64,000 bases of DNA from Tubulanus polymorphus (taxonomy: Eukaryota; Nemertea; Palaeonemertea; Tubulaniformes; Tubulanidae), in assembly GCF_964204645.1 (NCBI RefSeq), contig NC_134025.1:12219001-12283000 (forward strand). Direction: 5' to 3'. Position 1 is the first letter of the stretch. Each line of letters opens with the position of its first letter. Below, piece by piece: positions 41,734 through 53,984 of the stretch. Both the position numbers and the translations under genes were made by a program. The notes under the pieces were generated by a model. That model was not told the DNA's origin. It worked only from the letters and a program-made list of their open reading frames with translations, and searched no databases.

Positions 41734-42880
41734 ATTCTTTCGATTTTGTATACTTTATATGTATCCGTACGCCCCTATTGGAATGAGCAATTAATCAGTT
41801 TAGAAAGTAGAAACAGTTATGGCAGTTTGCTTACAGCTATGTTGTCTGCAACTTAACCACCTTTCCAGTCATCTAAGGAATTTGTGAGACTCTTTGAAAA
41901 GGAATCGAAAATTCAATGAGTTTAAAGGTAGCTGATTCGGGCCATACTAAAAATTTTTTCTATACTGTCGTGTTTGGCCTGGGGCGTCTTTGCCAAACGG
42001 GGATCCTCGTTGATATCCTTGGTCCGTTCATGAGATATGTGGTTTCCTCAAATCCTCATAGTATCGATCATAACGAAAACTCCGCTCTTAATATATATTT
42101 CAATATCTTTTATTCTTGACGATACGTATATATAAAATGTCGAGGCCTTTCTAAACATGTCTTGCCCATGCAAGATCTCTAGCTCGACTCCCCTGTTGCC
42201 TCTAAAACTCTCCCTAATATCTCGTGGATCTCGTGATGCAACCAACATCTGGTTTCCATCACTGCCCACGCAGATCCTGCATGCTTAAACCCCGCATCCT
42301 ATTGTTCGCATTCCTGTGACCAACAGGAATCCCACTTATAATGTTTGTATCTAATAACTTTATAACAGTACAGCTAAAGCAACGATAAAAAATTGTTTAC
42401 ATTGGCCCGTTTTTTTGTTTCCTCACGCGAGAATTAAAAACTTCTGGTTTTCCCGCGTGAGAAAACAAAACGTTTTGGTTGCTCGTGCGAGAATTCAAAA
42501 AGTTCGGTCGGCCTAATGCTTGCGTTGCCGATCGATCGAGTATCCACATTGTGCCGTACAGAAATCGCGAACTAAATCTATGAACGCTTCTAAACCATAT
42601 GCATCCATTCCTACTCAGGCAACCTATAGATTATAGCATATTTGTCATTGAACAGATGAATTTTGTGCCTTTCAGTGTTACTATACGTAAGTGTTTTCAA
42701 GCATCAATCGATGAATGCTTGATTTTTTTCAGATTGATACTTAAACGTTTAATCGGTGGTATTTTTTTCGGTGGTATTTGTGCAATAAAACCAGAACAAT
42801 TTACTCAGATGAATGGCTTTCCGAATGCGTACTAGGGCGGGGGGGGAGGGGTGAAGATGATGACTCGGCTCTACGGTAAA
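41734..42880 (+). pseudogene. beta-1,4-glycosyltransferase pseudogene, copy 3
   Basis: Recognisable pieces: exon 1 remnant ~41734-41918 (start codon and first part lost, in-frame stop in CTGCAACTTAACC); exon 2 remnant ~42506-42653 with frameshifts (PYRNRELNL region) and its donor changed from GTGAAT to ATGAAT; most of exon 3, including the DVD motif, deleted; exon 4 ~42750-42877 with the first Trp of WGWGG changed to TAG and extra G residues. Exons 5 and 6 were not found. Sequence is closest to copies 1 and 4. It is clearly non-functional. Confidence 0.85.
42417..42470. repeat. small hairpin inside the pseudogene
   Basis: TTTCCTCACGCGAGAA and TTCCCGCGTGAGAAAA form an imperfect inverted repeat, with a third related word (CTCGTGCGAGAATTC) just after. 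It lies just upstream of the broken exon 2. Confidence 0.45.
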
Positions 42881-43129
42881 TGAATTATCGTTTGTGTGAT
42901 TCCATGAACAGAATCCCTATACACGTAGTCAATTTTAAAGCACTGGTTTCTGGCTACCGCCACCTGACACGCTTCATGCATCATTGCATCGGGAAACGTT
43001 TCAAACGCAGCAGATGGGCTGTGTTGACCTATATTACGAAAATCTAATGGTGAATGTATAGGTCCAGTTACATACAGGGAGAAGTTATGTTTTTTTTAAT
43101 CTTAAAATATATATGGATTTTCCCTGTTA

Positions 43130-43350
43130 TTTATTTGGCTGGTAAATTTCGTTTGATTTTTTGATTGAGTGTCCCTTACAGACCCACCACACCTGCCGGG
43201 AGCGAAACAGGGGGTTTCATTTTGAAATCGGAAATCGAAGTAAAAATATAGTTGTGTGATCGGAGGTCGAGTTAACAGAATTTTTTTTTAAAATCGAAGT
43301 ACATAATTGGAAATTCGGTTCCGGTTCATTCAAACAATCTTCCATTCAGT
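43130..43350. repeat. dispersed repeat, inverted copy of 29560-29720
   Basis: It contains GTGTCCCTTACAGACCCACC, GAAACAGGGGGTTTC, TGAAATCGGAAATCGAAG and GGTTCCGGTTCATTC; the last three correspond to reverse-complemented text at 29560-29720. Confidence 0.55.
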
Positions 43351-43639
43351 CTGAACCGACAAGCTACTGATTTGGGTGAATCCCTTACTGAACGTAGTAA
43401 ATAGAACCACAATCGACACTATGTGAACTGTCACTAATAAATGAAAACAAAAAAAAAACTTCTTCCAAAAATCGGTGTTTATTTCTGAATGCAAATTCCT
43501 CACTTAACAAATTGATGCATAAAAGTAGACCAACTTACCGGTAGTATTAACGAAATTATGGATCAAAACGCGCAAGGAGAGCATGTGCGACAGACTAGTT
43601 CATGCAACTGCCACCAGGAGACTTTGAAAGAACCATATC

Positions 43640-45070
43640 TTCAGTTAAGCCCTTTTGGTACATCGATACTTTTTACATGGTAGCCCTTGTATGTAGCTGG
43701 ATCCATATATCCTGCATATTGTTGACCCAGGTTGCGCTTCTTGGAAATAAGTCATATGTTATGAACTGTAGAATTATTTCGATGACGCTTCCCAGTGCGA
43801 TATATGAACCAGTTAGGCAGAAATCCGTTATCGCTGCTATGTAGCTATATTTATTATTATTATTATAAATTTTCCACTTTCAAGCCAAAAATGTTTCATA
43901 AAATGTAACTCCTCTCAGATTCGACGACTAACAGCTAATAAACGTAATTTTCAATTATGAAAGAACTATAACCCAGCGCCTGACCATTTCGAATTTGCGT
44001 ATTGTAATTCATCATGAATTAATTCCGCATAATTATTGGGTCTAAACAGCGAATAAGAAGGTCGCAAGCATCATCATCCATTGATAAATGTACATCCCCA
44101 AAAGCCTACACATTACCGGACGACCTTGAGCTTCAAACTCAACCGTAAATCACGGATTCGGACTAACATCAGTCTGGATCCGTCATTTCCCGCGAACAAT
44201 AACTACATCGGTGCGCAACGAAACAACATGGCGGATGGTTGAAATTTGAAAACGATTTCAATTGGTCTCCTAAGATTTCTATTATACTTTCTTTCGCTCA
44301 TCTTTGATAGTATATAACTGAGTAATTATTATAACATTTGATTGCTTAATTACAGTTGGGAAGAGGTTAGCTGGCATGAAAATCGACTGTGGCTGACTAA
44401 TTGACGCGCACAGATAAAGCGATGAGGTTTCAAAAGATGTCGCCAAAATGCTTGTATCATCAGGGGTAGACTATATCCAAAGATAAATGAAAACTCCACC
44501 TTGTTGATCGTCAGTTGATTTTGCTGTAATTATTTCGTCTGGATAAATCGACACATACTTCATTTCAAAATCTGTGTTCAGTAGAATTTCTTTCATTAAA
44601 ATGAGAATCTATTAGACTAATTTTTGACTAATGTATTCAGGAGTGAATTTGAATTGATCTCAAAACCAGAGAAAGCATTCTTGAAAGCTTTAGAAAGTCC
44701 TAGACTCATAATCAAATTCTGTGAAGGTCTTTTGCGCGAATCAAGCCAAGGGCTCAGGTGGCTAAAATTCAATTCCTCACTGTCCTATAATGCCGAGTAC
44801 GACGGAGCAATATGATGACGGCCCTGCCCCGCGCGCTCCATCTGAGACAAAAATAAGTTGGACTGTATTGCTTCGATGCTTTACCAAATGGACTCCTAAT
44901 ATCCACATATCCAGCATAATGTTGAACCAGGTTGCGCTTCTTGTCAATAGTCATATGTTATGGGCTAGAATGATTTCGATGAAATCTTCGTACGCTTCCC
45001 AGTTCGACATATGAACCAATTAGGCAGAAACCCGTTATCGCTGCTATGCAGCTATATTTTAGATTTATAA
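43640..45070. repeat. direct duplication of ~200 bp flanking the glycosyltransferase array (43640-43855 and 44860-45060)
   Basis: Both segments share long text such as CAGGTTGCGCTTCTTG, GTCATATGTTATG, ATGAACCA(A/G)TTAGGCAGAAA and CCGTTATCGCTGCTATG. Neither has a recognisable gene. They look like leftovers of segmental duplication that also copied the region upstream of exon 1 (compare 41268-41360 with 45066-45200, both reading GTTACGCCGCAT...CGTTGTG or its variant). Confidence 0.6.
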
Positions 45071-45231
45071 TTACATATTCATTGGGATTACTCAAAGTTG
45101 ACTTATAACATGGACGTATAAACTAGTGAATACGTCCATGCTTCTAGGTATTGCAGGTGTTACGCCGCATGCGTCGTGTTTATTGTTAGTTCTTCTGATG
45201 AGCGATTCAAATATACTATATTTGAATAGTC

Positions 45232-48200
45232 ATGATGAAAATATGTTTACGGGCAATTAGTGGACTCATGATTTTTCCGATTTTATATACTTTATACGTT
45301 TTCGTGCGCATCTATTGGAATGAGCAAACAATCAGCTTAGAAAGAAGTTTGCTTACAGCTATGTTGTCTACGGCTAAACCATCTTTTCAGTCATCTAAGA
45401 AATATGTAAGACCCTTTGAAAAGGAATCGAAAATTCGATGCGATCTTGGCACGCCACGACCAGGTACGTTTTTGCTTGATTTCATTAATAGCTATAGTTA
45501 TGAATTCATTGCAATCAGTAGACTCCTTGCTTGGTACTGGTCAACTCAGAGCCTTATTTGATACCGGTCAACTCTGAGAAAGCTCGGGGTACGGTTTAAG
45601 ATACTTTCAAGTTAACGGCCATTTGTGGACTCGAGCCAATGCTGCCTAGGCCTATTAGGGTAGACTCAACTGACATCGTAACCGATTGCCTCGGATTATT
45701 GCAGCCCTAAAAAAATTTCAAAATGACTCCATTACAATTCATTTGCAAATGAGATCCATTATTGACTCGGAGAAACTTGCATCTAGCACTGCCAATTTCA
45801 CTGACAGAGATCTTCTTTCATTTATTCATTTAAGATAGTGGACCCATACAGTGGTCGCTTGAATGCCCTAGTATTCGAGAACTCGAAAAGCGTTTTTCAA
45901 ACCTACTGCAACCCGACGGTCACGGTCGGCCTAGTAATTGTGTTGCCGATCACCGAGTAGCCATCATTGTGCCGTACAGAAATCGCGAATTAAATCTGAG
46001 AACGTTTCTGAACCACATGCATCCATTCCTACTCAGGCAACCTATAGATTATAGAATATTTGTCATTGAACAGGTGAATTTTTGTGACTTTTAGTGTGCG
46101 GTTGATGAATGTTTACAAGTATCAATCGATAAATGCTTGATTTAAACGACATTTTTCAGATTGATAATTTAACCTTTAACCGAGGAATGTTAATGAACAT
46201 AGGATTCATTGAGGCAAGACGAGTGTATAACTTTACTTGCTTCGTATTTCATGATGTCGACTTGCTTCCTATGGATCACCGGAATCTGTACACGTGTTCG
46301 GACAACCCGAGGCATTTATCGGTGGAAGTAGATTTTATAAAATCAATGTATGTTAATTGAGTGGTCAACGTATTGATAGATGAGAACATTTTAGTAAGCC
46401 ATTCTTCGTTGCAGACTTCCGCCTGACGATGTATTCGGTGGGGCTTGTGCAATAAAACTGGAACAATTCATCAGGATCAACGGATCTCCGAATACATACT
46501 GGGGCTGGGGAGGTGAGGATGATGACTTGGCTCTACGGTAAATAAATCGCCATCTTTCTAATTACATGTTCTTTCAAAAATGCCAGTACATTGTTGAACT
46601 TCGAACCCGATAGGGATAATATTCATTGACTGGTTCTATAGTCAGTAACTTCTGCTCTACTGAGCAACGAAATGTTTCTAGCTAATCAAACGCTTAGTTT
46701 AATTCACATAAATTCTCATAGCCTTTGCAAAAACTTAGATTTATTCAATTCAATTTAGAAGTAATTTAAGAAGAAACACAATACCCGTGTAACATAAGAG
46801 AGAAAATCCACAAAACAGCAGGATATTTGATAAAATAAATCAATCAAAGGAACTGAGTCTAATGGTCATACATCTGATATCACTTAAGTGGCTGAAACGT
46901 GGACTAAGATGACAACAATAATGCCCACTAAATCATTGATTAACATATGAAGAGAAATATACATGAATTTGTGATGAGAAATTCGTGTTTTCCTTCGATA
47001 TTTTCATCTAGTTCGAGTTTGTAAAGTTGTTGAAAAAATCAATCCTTGATCGTGAAATGCTGGCCTGAAAATTTGTGTCTTTCTTAAGTTCTGCATCCGT
47101 TTTTTATCATCTCTCCGATATTTTCGTCCAGTTTTAGTTGTAGAGTAATCGAAATAAATATCATTTCCTAGATCTAAGAGCGCTGGCCTGAAAATTCTTC
47201 GTTATCCATCGTACATTGGCAAGTATACGATGTTACCCCACACAAAGTCTCGAAGGAATCCTAAAAGGTAAAAGAACTTTAAAAAGAATAGAATAGATGT
47301 TAACTAAAAGTGGAAATAGAGCATAAGTGTGGTGCCCCCGAGTCACTCTGGATATATTTGTATCATTATCAAAAATATATTTGGAAATGATTTTATTGAT
47401 GTATCATAATCGAAGCCATTCATTTGAAGGACCGAAAGAAACAATACAGTGAGTGAATTATCTTCTGCCATCCTTGATCAAACGAAGTGGGTATAATGCT
47501 CTGATCGGCCGGAGAGGGAAGCTCACATGTTTTGCGCTTTTCGGTAAAAGATGCCGATTCAGGTGCAAAAACCGTTATACAATTATAAGATAACGCGTAT
47601 CTTAGAACATTCGAGTATAAAATGCAGAACACTAGCTCAATCTCAACAAATTCATCAAAACCAGTCTGAAATTACATAGGTCTCATGCAGTACTCGTGAT
47701 CGATTACTTCATTAATATCAACAAAAGATCATAAATTTTTACTAAAGAGGTGATAAGATTACTTGAATCAGAGTTGGCACTCCGCAGATGATACATCACC
47801 CTATATATCAATTCATTTCCTAATTAATTTTCATAAAGCCAATACGTAGCTGCTCAGAAACGAAAATAACTAAAACGTGACCATACTCATTATCCTTCTG
47901 CAACTAGATTCAAAATGTCAAAGGTTTCGATTTGATGAAAATTCATAAATATTCTTAATTGGTAAACTCTAAGTCAATGCTACGCACTGGTAAGCCTGAT
48001 CCGTTTTCATCATAACAAGCTTTATGGTGGCTGATTCAGGCGATAACGCAAAATCATTGACAAGGGCGTTAGATAAAATGATATTGCCCAAACATTTTCG
48101 TGGCATCGGTTTTGGTAATTCTTCAAGTTCAAGTAATACACTCAACAACAAGGTGCCCATGGGCACTGTTAGATTCAGCGCAGAGGTTAGTGGATTGAAG

Positions 48201-49845
48201 GAGTTAATCATATCCACCATACCGGGCAACCGTATACTAGACCATACATTGGTTTAGTAAGGTACTCTATCAGCTTATACTTAACTTAAGAGGAAATGCA
48301 TGTTATAAAAGTATAAGGTAATTAGATTTTAAATGACGAAAAGTTGTTTACACAAGGAAGAGAAAGTAAATACGTAGCACATTTTAATTAAGTAAGCCTA
48401 ATAGATTTTGAAATGAAATACATATATATAATCGTTATAAATTATAAGCCTCTAATAGATTACAAGGTTTCGTTGAATCAAAAGCATCTCAGATGTCATA
48501 TTTATATTTTTGTTGCTGAAGCTGAGATCAAATCTAGCTGTATCGGGAGATGCAATGAAAGTATTCTAAGTTCAATACAAACTCTTTCAGAAAAGATTTT
48601 CAGGATTCAAAGCCAAGACCTAAGGCTAAAAAATTGATGCCTTGTCTCTCCACGCATTGCTGAGCTTAAAAGTTGATACAGCCGGCCACCTATCTTTACC
48701 CTTTACATCACTTTTTAAAAAACCATGATCAATTATATTTTTACTATAACAGAACCATTTTTAGCTCCGCTGTGACCGAAGGTCAGCGGAGCTAATGGGT
48801 TGGGGGTGAGCCGTCGTCGTCCGTTCGTTCGTTCGTGCGTCTGTCAACTTTTTTTCTTCAAATCGCTACTAGTCCTACAGTTTTAATCGGATCAATTCCA
48901 AATTTGGTATGAATGTTCTATGGACCACGGACTATGAAGTTACACAGCCATATTTTGGATTTGTCCCCAGGAGCACCCCCTGGGGGTGGAGTTTATATTT
49001 CTTCAAATCGCTACTAATCCTACAGTTTTAATCAGATCAATTCCAAATTTGGTATGAATGTTTTATGGACCTAGGCCTATAAAGTTACAGAGCCATTTTT
49101 TGGATTCGTCCCCCAGGGGGCGCCCCTGGGGTTGGAGTTCCTATTTCTTCAAATCGCTACTAGTCCTACAGTTTAATCACATCAATTCCAAATTTGGTAT
49201 CAATGTTCTACGGACCAAGGCCTATAATGTTACAGAGCCATTTTTGGATTCTTCCCCCAGGGGCGCCCCTTGGGGTGGAGTTACTGTTTCTTTAAAGCGC
49301 TACTTGTCCTACAGTTTTAATCAGATCAATTCCAAATTTGGTGTGAATGTTCTATGGACCACGGACTATGAAGTTACAGAGCCTTTTTTATTCGTCTACC
49401 AAGGGGCGCCTCTGGGGGGTGGAGTTTCTATTTCTTCAAATTGCTATTAGTCCTACAGTTTTAATCAGATCAAGTCAAAATTTGGTATGAATGTTCTATG
49501 GACCAATACCTACAAAGTACAGAGCCCTTTTTGGATTTGGCCAAAAGGGGGAACCCCTAGGTATGCAGCTTCCATTTCTTCAAATCACACAGCGGAGCTA
49601 TATTAGCAGATAGGCTCCTTGTTTTCTGTTTCGCTTATCAATACATCACTTTATTTTCTAGGTTCAAGTTATTTAAAACGGCCAAGTCGAGATTCGCCAA
49701 GGACGGGCTGACGAATATTGGTGAATTGTACACAGTGCTTGCAAGGGAAAATAATCTGCTGTACTCATTTATCAAGGTTAAATTGCAACGTCCGAAAAAC
49801 TTATCCAGATACACCGCTCCCCGGCAACTACTTCACGCGCGTTGA
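45232..49845 (+). CDS. beta-1,4-glycosyltransferase family 7, copy 4 (6 exons, 353 aa)
   Basis: Exons: 45232-45463, 45835-46073, 46160-46347, 46415-46537, 47172-47267, 49662-49845; joined frame of 354 codons. N-terminal membrane helix (LRAISGLMIFPILYTLYVFV), stem FVRPFEKES-like (YVRPFEKESKIRC), VPYRNRELNLRTFL, DVD in FHDVDLLPMD, PRHLSVE and WGWGGEDDDLALR are all present. The Tyr289-equivalent is Val (in PDDVFGGACA), unlike Ile in copies 1 and 2, so donor choice is open. The exon 2 acceptor used by the other copies would shift the frame here; an AG four bases upstream (45833-45834) restores it at the cost of one extra codon. Intron 5 (2.4 kb) carries a large tandem-repeat element. Confidence 0.88.
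48023..48260. other. open segment in intron 5 of copy 4, probably a repeat
   Basis: A 77-codon plus-strand frame is present, but its start (GTGGCTGATTCAGGC) belongs to a short dispersed motif also seen near 41930, 54065 and 59205. I therefore read it as part of an interspersed element, not an exon. Confidence 0.4.
48771..49604 (+). mobile_element. hairpin-headed element with ~144-bp tandem units
   Basis: It starts with a hairpin (TTAGCTCCGCTG ... CAGCGGAGCTAA, 48771-48800) and a CGTTCGTTCG-rich stretch. It then has six units beginning CTTCAAATCGCTACTAGTCC at about 48856, 49000, 49145, 49289, 49431 and 49576, and closes with AGCGGAGCTA, which repeats part of the head. Units carry GGGGGCGCCCC-type palindromes. 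It sits in intron 5 of copy 4. The layout parallels copies A and B at 15.3-22 kb but the sequence differs. Confidence 0.75.
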
Positions 49846-50012
49846 TTATGAGCTCCCAGTCCCGCAACTTCAGTGTCTCGTCGTAGGATGTGTTCCATGC
49901 TTTTTATTTGCGTTAATGTAAACGCCGACATCAAATGTTCTATGACGATGTTGATTGGGAGGACCACAGACATAAGAATTGAATGAATTTCATTTTTCTG
50001 CCGAACGATTTA

Positions 50013-50684
50013 GGGGCCGTGCATAAAGTACGTACGTCCGTAGGGGGTGGGGGGGGTGGCGGGTTCTAAAATCCGTACAAAAGCGTACAGGGGGAGGGGA
50101 GGGGAGGGGTCAGCTAAAAACGTACATACTTTCCAAGGGGGGAAGGTTAATATTAATAGTACGTACTTTGTGCACGAAACATAATGTGAATTTCACAAAT
50201 ATCCCCGTTTGCCGACGATCCTGTTCATAATTATATTCAATAGGTAGTAGAATAAAACAAACAATAGTTTATTTTTATTGTGATCAATATTTTAATATAA
50301 ACATCTATGTCTGTGGGTAAACCTGTCTTCCTTTAATGTACAGCAAACACTGCCTTAATTGCGAAACCGGTCTCCCTGGGTTTGTTGCATTCAATATATT
50401 ATATTTGGATCTCGGGAATTCCCCACTTTCAGTCTTTCATTTCGTCGCCGTGGAAGATCGTTGATCAACGTCAGCAGGAACTCCGTTGAATCAGGGTGAA
50501 TTTTGCCTTCTTTAAACCATTATTCCTGAAGATTCTGTTTTACTGGGGGGGGGGGGGGTTACCCCTAAAAGTATGTACGCAAGGGGGGGGGGGGGGTTAT
50601 AAAAAAACGTACAATGAGCGTACAAGGGGGGAGGGGGGTTAAAAATACCCGGAAGTCAAGCGTACGTACTTTATGAACGGCCCC
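50013..50684. mobile_element. 672-bp TIR element with G-runs, PIF/Harbinger-like target site
   Basis: The terminal inverted repeat GGGGCCGTGCATAAAGTACG at the left matches the complement of the right end (GGGGCCGTTCATAAAGTACG), one mismatch in 20. It is flanked by TTA on each side (50010-50012 and 50685-50687). Inside both ends lie runs of G, including GGGGGAGGGGAGGGGAGGGG, able in principle to form G-quadruplexes. There is no transposase ORF. A TTA duplication fits PIF/Harbinger; this assignment is inference. Confidence 0.75.
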
Positions 50685-50689
50685 TTAGC

Positions 50690-52500
50690 CTACGCTAATT
50701 TGTATTGTTAAACCTCATTAATGCGATTTTATTCAAGACGAAACTAGTTTATTCAGGTGTTTTACATCATGTCCCAGCCAACAATCAAGATTTGTATACA
50801 AAAATCCATTTAATACAACAATTTCGGCACTTTCGCCGACACAAGATTCGTATTTAACGTAAAGGGTAATCCCGACTGACTGTGGTTTTCCTTGCATGGC
50901 CGAATAATGAAAACAAAAACAGAACGATTTTTCTGAATGCAAAATACTCTGATATGATCAACCGGACAAACGTACGCATCAAAACGTCGCACAGAGAGCG
51001 ATGCCGGCGTTGCGTTGCTGATGATTGCTTGTTTGTCTTTTTGTTTGTTTACGTCGTTCGGACCTTGGCTTTTAACCCTATTGGATTGTTCATTTAATCT
51101 CACGACGGGATGGCGTTGCCGCACACTGTAAGCAGTCAGCCACTTGTCACTCAGCACTGATAGTTGTCAAAAAGTGTTATAAAGGATAACAATTTCTATT
51201 TTGATAACCAGGATTCGCTAATCTAAAATTATTTTCAAAAATGATTTGCTCAACGAACTTTTTCCTTCCAACCCTCCTGTCATGACGAGGAATGATTTAC
51301 TCTCTCCTTGCTTATCATCGTTTAGAGAACTGCTATTCTTTGCGAATTACCAACAGACGTATACAACAAGAGAAACTTTAGAGAGCTAGTAATAACATTT
51401 AACACAAATTAATTTTCCTAAAAATTTAGCGATTATTTACATCTTGTTCTTAAATAACATCCAGATTACTCAAATTAGATATATTTTCAAAACTTTGTTT
51501 TCATCACAAATTACGGTACAAACTCATTGTTTCTTTTCGACTTTTCATTATTACTTTTGATTCGGAAATACATTGTGATTAATTATCAACCCTAAAAATA
51601 TTCTATAACTGTTATACTAATTCTATTACAGTACGGGATAAAGCAAAACAACAATGTCTCCCCATATTTCCGTTTCTATTTTTATAGAAAGTAGTCAGAA
51701 GTATCATGAAGTAAGAGCGTGATCCTTTCACATTATCAATACACTCCATTGTTCCGAACCAACCAAACACGGTTCCGTCTATTCTTAGGTTTATAAAAAG
51801 ATTTCTGAATGCTTGCCAGATATCGCAGCAGAAGAACTGAGGAAGAATTATTTTTCACCAGCCTGATTTATGGTCAGCGCTGATAGATTAAAGCATCAAA
51901 CAACAACTTGCTTACTACATTGTTTGTTGTCTGACAACCATTAACCACCTACAGGAAATTAATCAACACATACAGGAAATTAATCAACATTACAAACATT
52001 TCTAGCTACTACGAAATCTTGCTGCGGATCAATTGTTACGTGTAGTTTGTAGATTACTATTTTTGCGACAGCGCCACGGCGCTGGAGCATATTAAGATGA
52101 TCAAACCACCTGCTGTCTTCCAAAATACCACCACCTAGTAGGCTCAATTCAAGTTCAAATATACTTTATTAGTACTTATTCAAATATACTTAATGATTAC
52201 TTTATTCAATACTTTATTGTTCCCAGTACTGCAAATACATCGGATTTCCGCAATTAAGTAGACAGAACACAAATAAAATTAAGAATCTTTTAATATTCAG
52301 AAAACAACGTATACATGCATCTTGTTTTTCCACTTTAATTAGCAATGAGATAATTTTTTGCGACACTCACGGATGATGCGCAATTCCCTTTCGGGAATGG
52401 CTGATCGGCTCTTCCCTGAAAAATTAATCGCTGAATCGACGTCCCGCTAATGATGAATACTATTTTTATTTATACTCTATTGTACTGAACCTATGTGATT
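50690..52500. other. AT-rich intergenic stretch
   Basis: No supported gene. A minus-strand frame of 115 codons (50810-51157) has no domain that I recognise. A ~20-bp direct repeat (ACAGGAAATTAATCAAC twice, 51953-51990) is the only clear structure. Repeated AATATACTT(T/A)-like words at 52150-52210 resemble a retroposon tail. Confidence 0.4.
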
Positions 52501-52504
52501 GTTG

Positions 52505-52590
52505 TATTCATACGGATCAATACAGCGACTTTGACTTCGACTTCTGACAGCATCACGCCTTTATCTCACTGAGCTACCGAGGCCGGGGAC
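52505..52590 (-). repeat. tRNA-like SINE fragment
   Basis: The minus strand reads CCTCGGTAGCTCAGTGAGAT, a good tRNA D-arm/A-box, followed ~35 bases later by a degenerate B-box region (AGTCGAAGTC). Acceptor and T-arm pairing is poor, so a SINE or tRNA pseudogene is likelier than a working tRNA. Confidence 0.45.
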
Positions 52591-52944
52591 GTAGCCACGG
52601 CTTCTACAGGTCCGACCTCGTCGGACCAATATTTGAAAATATCGTTATCGTAGAAAACCCCAAAACGATCTTTTTCAATAAGGGGGCGGGGTGGGGTCGG
52701 GGGTATGGTACAAGCTGTCAAGATTATATATTCGTTTATTATCTCTTGACTAGATGTATACAATCTCTTCCCTGGAGCTTCCTCTAAACTTTTAGAAACC
52801 TCTAAGCTTTCTTCAACCTAAGCTTTCTTCCACCTATAAACAATTATAAACGCTCCCTTTTATATTATTTTCTCTTAAGTTACGTGTGCAGGCCCTCCTC
52901 CACACGTGGCTTGAAATTCATGGATTGTGTACGTCACAACATTC

Positions 52945-53050
52945 CTCTAATCCATGTATGCGTGATGACGTATCTGCACACGTCACAATTACCATTTTAC
53001 TAGCATTGGCATGACGTCATAGACGTCAACCAATGCTAAAAATGGCAGTA
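52945..53050. promoter_or_regulatory. cluster of CRE-like TGACG sites within an inverted repeat
   Basis: Within ~90 bp lie TACGTCAC, TGATGACGTA, ACGTCACAA, the full CRE palindrome TGACGTCA (~53012) and GACGTCAAC. Part of the block is an inverted repeat (TTTTACTAGCATTGGC against ACCAATGCTAAAAA). It could be a cAMP-responsive regulatory site or simply the ends of a MITE; no gene start is adjacent. Confidence 0.35.
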
Positions 53051-53274
53051 AAAGGTAGATGGATGATTAATTTTTTCAGATTGATGTTACTACGCATTCA
53101 TTATTCAGGTCGTGCATTAATGAATTTTTTAGGGTCCCCAAATTTTTTTCTAAATAAAAAGTAACTCTACACATTGCACTGTGATGCCATATCAGACTTA
53201 GGTCTTATGTACTAATCGGCTCGTTCCGCTCGAGTTCCGTTGCTTGATGGTCACCAGTTTCTAGCACCATTGCT

Positions 53275-53505
53275 TGTATTTCGGTGCTAAAAAAAAACGA
53301 ATTGAAAATTTACCTCGCAGAAACGCGCCCAAAAATGAATCTTTGTTTCTGCGCCCATTTTGGCGCAGTGATTCTTCTCTCGATTCTGCGCCCCGCAGAA
53401 ACAAACTTCGTTTCTCCGTCCGAAATTTACCGCGCAGAAATGCACCGAAATGAACCTAAATTTTGCGCTCGTTTCTGCGCCCGGGAATCTTTATTAGACG
53501 GCAGC
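53275..53505. repeat. GCGCAGAAAC-rich repeat block
   Basis: Words such as CGCAGAAAC(G/A) and its complement GTTTCTGCGC recur at least six times in alternating orientation, together with CATTTTGGCGCAG. A shorter block of the same family is at 53990-54045. It looks like a palindromic non-coding element; the 80-codon frame across it is not a gene. Confidence 0.6.
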
Positions 53506-53984
53506 GCCAGCCATCTTACATACTGATTACTGCCTAAAAACGTCGTAGGCCTACGAACTGATTGGATACCGGATGGTGCAACAAAACACTTGGTTACTCG
53601 GAGTGAAAATCATTTCCTTTTCAATGAAATTCGAACTTGATTTCTAGACTGCCAAATACGAAAACTATCAAAATAGTCATCGAATAGATAACTTTTTCAC
53701 TAAGTGCATGGTACCGATTTTGCTAAAAATTTATTAACTTCTGAGCAAAGTTCATTCGAATCTAATCGAAATGTATAAGAAAATTGAATCGCGGTAATCA
53801 ATTTATTGCCAAAAACATAAAGCAATAATATTCGATTTCACGGATAGATGCGCCCTACTTGGTTAAGTAAAGGAGAGTAAGGTTTCTTTAGTAGACCACG
53901 TTTAGAATGATTTGTTGAACCTAAGAAATGACCTTATAACGTCTCGTGCCCTTGGCCGGGACTGCACCACGTGGTAAAAATTGA

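Noticed and set aside
49058-49450. 130-codon plus-strand frame
   Set aside because: It spans the ~144-bp tandem units of the hairpin-headed element; the periodic peptide reflects the DNA repeat.
53284-53526. 80-codon frame in the GCGCAGAAAC block
   Set aside because: It is explained by repeated short words in both orientations.
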